A stretch of DNA of 64,000 nt from Batrachochytrium dendrobatidis JAM81 (Eukaryota > Chytridiomycota > Chytridiomycetes > Rhizophydiales): NCBI RefSeq assembly GCF_000203795.2, contig NW_006281100.1, forward strand, positions 484,535-548,534. Reading direction: 5' to 3'. A program made the position numbers and the translations under genes. The notes under the pieces are model-generated. The model was not told where the DNA came from, did not search any database, and saw nothing but the letters and a program-made list of their open reading frames with translations. This document shows, piece after piece, positions 60,101 through 64,000 of this stretch (positions are counted from its first letter, which is position 1; each line of letters opens with the position of its first letter).

Positions 60101-61502
60101 ATCTGTCTCATCGCCAGCATCATCTTCATCGGCATTAGCATCTTCGACAACAAATTCATCGTCACTACCGTCCTCGTCCTCGTTTTCTTCAAAAACAACA
60201 GCAACACCATGTCCATCATCAATATCCATTTCACGAGCATTATCGTCATTGACTTCTGCATTTGAAAAACTTTTGCCATAATCAGTGATCTTTTTTCCAA
60301 GATTAATCAACTGAGAAAACTGGGATTCTGGGATTGTAGCAGACAGAAGCGCTTCAATTTCTTTAAGTTTGTCAAAGTCTTTCAATAGATCATTTTTGAG
60401 TGTTTCCAATACTGCATCTGCGGCGCTTCGCAGCACATCTTGCTGAATATCGCCAAGAAATCCTGAAAGAAAGGCCAAGATCAACTCGAATGTTTGGCGA
60501 GTTTCTTTAGTGCAAGGACGGTATGTCTGTCCATCGAAATCCTCAGTAGCGGCAAGAATTCCAGTATAGCCATATCCTTTTGCGAGACTAGTCGTAATGA
60601 TGATAAGAATATGAAATATAACAAGCCATTAATGCTGTTGTTTTAAAAAACTGTCCATTAAGATGATATGGATAAAAGATTTACATCAAAACTACACTTG
60701 AAGTGCACTGAAAGCATAGTGTTTAAGCAATCATCAATAAGATTGCAACAGTACAGTATTAACCAAGTCTCTTGAACAAGACAAATACAAATGTTTACAC
60801 CCTACCTGTCCTTTTCACTGATAAGATTCTTTCTTGACAGTCGCTCACCATTAGTGCCAGATTGTCCAGCAGATTTGCTTTTTTCAGCATCCATTTTACG
60901 TTTTTTATCCAGGCGGATTTTAGTTTCAGCAATAGTGCTGGCAGCACGATCTCCAAACTGACCTTTGCCAATCTTTCCCCAAAGTGTTTCAGGTTCGCCG
61001 GTAGGCTCATGATCTCTACGAGAAGTGCTTGACCTGTCAGCCTGTAATACCAAGTTGGATATACCTATAACGATTCAAGAATGGTTGTATTGGACAGATC
61101 AGTCATGTTATAGAATCAAACAACAAGCAGCAGGACAGTCAGATATAGAACATGACAGTATATAGCCGAGTCTTTGAGACTGGATAGAATAACCAATGCA
61201 GACAATTTATTTATAATTGTCCAGTAGTTTTTGGCGGACAATAGAAATTCCAATCAAAGTTGAGTAGGAATATCGACTACATACCTGCATACTAATAGAC
61301 GATGCAGATCAAAGTAAATGTAAATAAAACAGAAAACCAAGCCAGTACACAATAGCAAAAGTTAGTAATGCATGAAACCAAAAAGAAACCAATGTGATTC
61401 AATGCCATAGATTGAGCCAACACATATCAGTGGCCATGCAAGTCTTTTAAAGAGTATCAAACATACTTGATACTGCTGGTCCTTGTGTGCTTTTTCAGCC
61501 AT
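54188..61502 (-). CDS. BRR2: Pre-mRNA-splicing helicase Brr2
   Basis: Ski2-like helicase of the U5 snRNP that unwinds U4/U6 during spliceosome activation. Exons: 61502-61467 (12 codons), 61041-60806, 60587-54188; 2223 residues, close to the 2140-2160 usual for Brr2. The N-terminus has [17 protein letters not shown] and, across intron 2, [14 protein letters not shown]. An acidic stretch follows. Cassette 1 is complete: [13 protein letters not shown] (about residue 570), [32 protein letters not shown], with winged-helix and Sec63 domains. Cassette 2 has [13 protein letters not shown] (about 1418) but a degenerate DDIH box and GRASRP, as expected for the regulatory, inactive cassette. A second Sec63 domain and an acidic C-terminus close the protein. 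Confidence 0.96.
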
Positions 61503-62083
61503 GGTAACCAGATAATAGCAGTAATAACTCCAGTTCCAATCCTGTAGCAGAAACTAGAGATCAAGTTGGAAAAAGTGACAAAACATCAATTATCAAAAAC
61601 AAGGCTCGATTCTTGCTGCAGTCAGAATGGTCACTAAACTCGCTTTCTTTATCTGAAATCGGTGATATTGAAACTTGCTGGTTGAATGAACCAACAATTG
61701 CTCTTCTTGCTCATGTCTTTGACAGCAAGTTTCATATCAATCCGATCAGATTCATTCCGTATTGTCCATCTTACAATCCTTTGTGTGAATTGACTTGACG
61801 TATATTTTATGGTCACTGCTATTGCAGTCCAACTCAATACATTCAACTAGTGTTTCAACTCGGTTTTAAATATTCATTTGGTACTGGATATTCTTGACAA
61901 TTAAATCAAGACTTGAACTTGTTTGTCAAACATGGATAAGCTCCGTGTGTGTTGAATATACAACAAATACAGAATTACACTGATTCTCTGGCTGTGTCTG
62001 ACTTGGATTGCTAAATACTGTAAACCACTGATGATGTTTGTAACCTATTCATGCATCGACGGATGACTTTGCCGCGCCGATTA

Positions 62084-62252
62084 CAGCCATATTCACACAA
62101 TAAAACATTTGTATTTGCATGAGTTTAGAAAACACAATACTTTTTTGGTGAATTTAGTGTAGATTATTATTCCATGAGCTGGCTGTTTACCATGTAATTG
62201 GATACTCGTATTGGTACCTATTTTGGATATTCCATTTATGTGAATATGGCTG
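62084..62252. mobile_element. Short MITE-like inverted-repeat element, 169 bp
   Basis: The left end is ATTA/CAGCCATATTCACACAAT and the right end is CATTTATGTGAATATGGCTG/TAAT. The outer 14 bases are perfect inverted repeats, flanked by TA. It is the shortest copy and keeps only about 130 bp between the ends. The rest of the gap 61503-62439 shows nothing I can name. Confidence 0.8.
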
Positions 62253-62439
62253 TAATTGCCGTGGCAAAAACCAACAGTGGCTCTAAGTGGCCACACCACA
62301 ATGGTGCCGTTTGGTGTACGATCTCGTTGCCACCTTCCATTAAAAAAAGTCGAGTTGAAAAATAGTATAACTTAAGAAACTTATGTACCAATTCGAAGTT
62401 CTTTTGGTTTCCTCAACAACACTATCTTAAATTAGAACA

Positions 62440-64000
62440 TGCAACTACTACTTGCACTAGCACTTTCATTATTTGCTTCAACTGTCTTTGGCACGGGAGG
62501 AAATACGCCGAGAACCCAAGACCCCAGGTTAAATATTGTTGACGACGGCGATGGGATTATTGACACGAATACTCCGGAAGAGCAACCAACAAGAAGGCAA
62601 TCACCAGTGAGAACTCCTAAACTAGGTAGAATGCTACCATATTTTGACGATGGCGATCCATCTAGTGAAAGCATTGCACATTGGGTAGACTCAGCTCTTG
62701 GCGAAGGTTCGACTATCATGGCTGGTCTTCGTATCACTACTAATGTACCATCTGTAAATCTTGACAACGTTCCTGGCATGCAATCAATTATTTGTAGCGA
62801 TGATACTGTCATTCTCACTCTAGCATCACTATATTCAGCAAGAAGATGGACTGTTGAGCCTACTGTTTTGATTATAGGCTCTCATCATAACTGTGGAAAA
62901 CAGAACAAAGCCGAATTTACCATGCGTTTAACAAAATCTTGGATAATCAACAAACGAACCAAAACGCTGATATTCGAAACTGTCGATCCAGAATCAAATG
63001 GCGTGGTGGGAGATTTTGAAATCGTTGCTCATCCCAGTGTTACATTGGACGACCCCAATACCAAACCAGTATCCAAAATATATACCAGATCACTTGACAA
63101 CGATATGATATCAAGTTCACCATATACCTCCAATTCCACAAGTATGCCCTACAACTTCTTTGATCAATCGAGTCCTAAGCCTGAACGCGACGATTTGATA
63201 TTCCGCAAGAATAAACACGGACACATGTTGAATAAACGCGGTATTCCAATTGACCACACCATGTCCATTCCTCTTGGAATCAATCTAATGATCAACAAGT
63301 CAATTACGATACCAATACCAATGACGACTGGATCTATAGGCATGGGATGCAAGCCATGTGGCATTAAGGGATCTTCTTCAGCTAAATTCCGCGTATGGGG
63401 TCAATTGTTTCAGGCGCCCAAGTTTTCGGTCACCTGGGAAGGTCATCTTAAAGCATTCGCAGTGTTTAACTTTGATCTTAAACTTGCAGCCATCACCGAT
63501 CCTACTGAAGTCCCTATTTTTGAGATTCCATTGACTCCTATCTACATGCCAGGAATTTTCCAACTCGGCCCATCGTTTGAAGTGAATCTGCGTACTGAAA
63601 TTGCTTTTATTGGTGAAATGAGCGTCAGAACCAACATGTCTGCTGAACTTCCCGGTTTCAAAGCATTTTCGTCAACTGAAGAACAAAAACAATTGACTGG
63701 ATTTACCCCTGTCTACCACATTAACAGTGCAACCAGTGCTAATTTGGAGGGACGCCTTCAGCTTGGTATAATTCCTGCATTGGCATTGAAAGCAAGTGTT
63801 TTTACCTATGATCTTATACAAACCTCTATTTCAGTGGACTTGGAGACAGATATAAAGCTTAGCGCTTTTGGAATGGTGGCAACGGATGAATCAAATAACA
63901 CAAAAAAAGCAAGTGCAAAGGGAGGAAAGTTTTGTATTGGTATAGCAATGGGTATAAGACTCCTGGGCAAGGTACTCGGATCAACTCGAGAGCTTTTGGT
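62440..64000 (+). CDS. Secreted protein, fungal DUF7029/DUF7223-like, truncated by window edge
   Basis: Open from ATG 62440 to the last base, at least 520 residues, no intron seen. A signal peptide covers residues 1-19 (MQLLLALALSLFASTVFG). An acidic Pro-rich part follows, then a region with DDTVILTLASLYSARRW and EPTVLIIGSHHNCG, a KR-containing linker (LNKRGIPIDHT) that could be a processing site, and a Cys-containing block (GMGCKPCGIKGSSS) leading into alternating-hydrophobic beta-type sequence. This layout recalls secreted fungal proteins with DUF7029 and DUF7223 domains, but I match it by general pattern only. The 3' end lies outside the window. Confidence 0.6.

Overview
The window is eukaryotic and intron-rich. 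By hand I place roughly 55 short spliceosomal introns (mostly 45-200 bp), a moderately AT-rich composition and compact gene spacing. Gene content is fungal: neutral trehalase with a calcium-binding segment, a fused Egt1 ergothioneine synthase, Mim1-like and Tom7 outer-membrane proteins, Cdc14, and a secreted tyrosinase. An STK32/YANK-type kinase and an ALKBH7-type dioxygenase alongside these suggest an early-diverging lineage. A chytrid (Batrachochytrium/Rhizophydiales-like) is my best guess, but it is inference, not proof. I saw no rRNA, tRNA, CRISPR or prokaryotic operon structure.

Layout. 0-6 kb: neutral trehalase (+) converging on EGT1 (-). 7-15 kb: a large BRO1-domain protein (-), TSR3 rRNA aminocarboxypropyltransferase (+) and a Mediator-9-like protein (-). 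16-24 kb: ALKBH7-like dioxygenase (+), cyclin H (-) and a 13-exon COG5 (-). 24-30 kb: a divergent TOM7 / MIM1-like pair, CDC14 (-, 5' end unresolved) and acyl-CoA-binding protein (+). 30-45 kb: DHX37/Dhr1 DEAH helicase (-), a small secreted protein (+), an STK32-like AGC kinase (-) and a CaMKK/Sak1-like kinase (-). 45-52 kb: secreted tyrosinase (-) and a 1168-residue secreted Pro/Thr-rich repeat protein (+). 52-64 kb: an orphan mitochondrial-looking gene between two near-identical repeats, BRR2 (-) and a secreted protein truncated by the window edge (+).

Between the genes lies a family of short non-coding inverted-repeat elements (169 to about 580 bp). Their ends resemble CAGCCGTATTCACGTAAAAT and abut TA, so they look like Tc1/mariner-type MITEs. 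At least seven copies with recognisable ends occur, plus fragments. One abuts the COG5 start codon, one lies about 50 bp before the ACBP start codon, and two nearly identical copies bracket one gene. At least three introns (EGT1, TSR3, cyclin H) can be kept in frame only with a GC-AG donor (GCAAGT).

Most genes are housekeeping and not functionally linked by position. The exceptions are the TOM7/MIM1-like pair, which shares a 153-bp intergenic region and a pathway (outer-membrane protein import), and the neighbouring secreted tyrosinase and Pro/Thr-rich protein, which may both act at the cell surface. Exon boundaries were placed by hand from splice motifs, reading phase and family conservation. 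Exon sums are multiples of three for every gene called complete.
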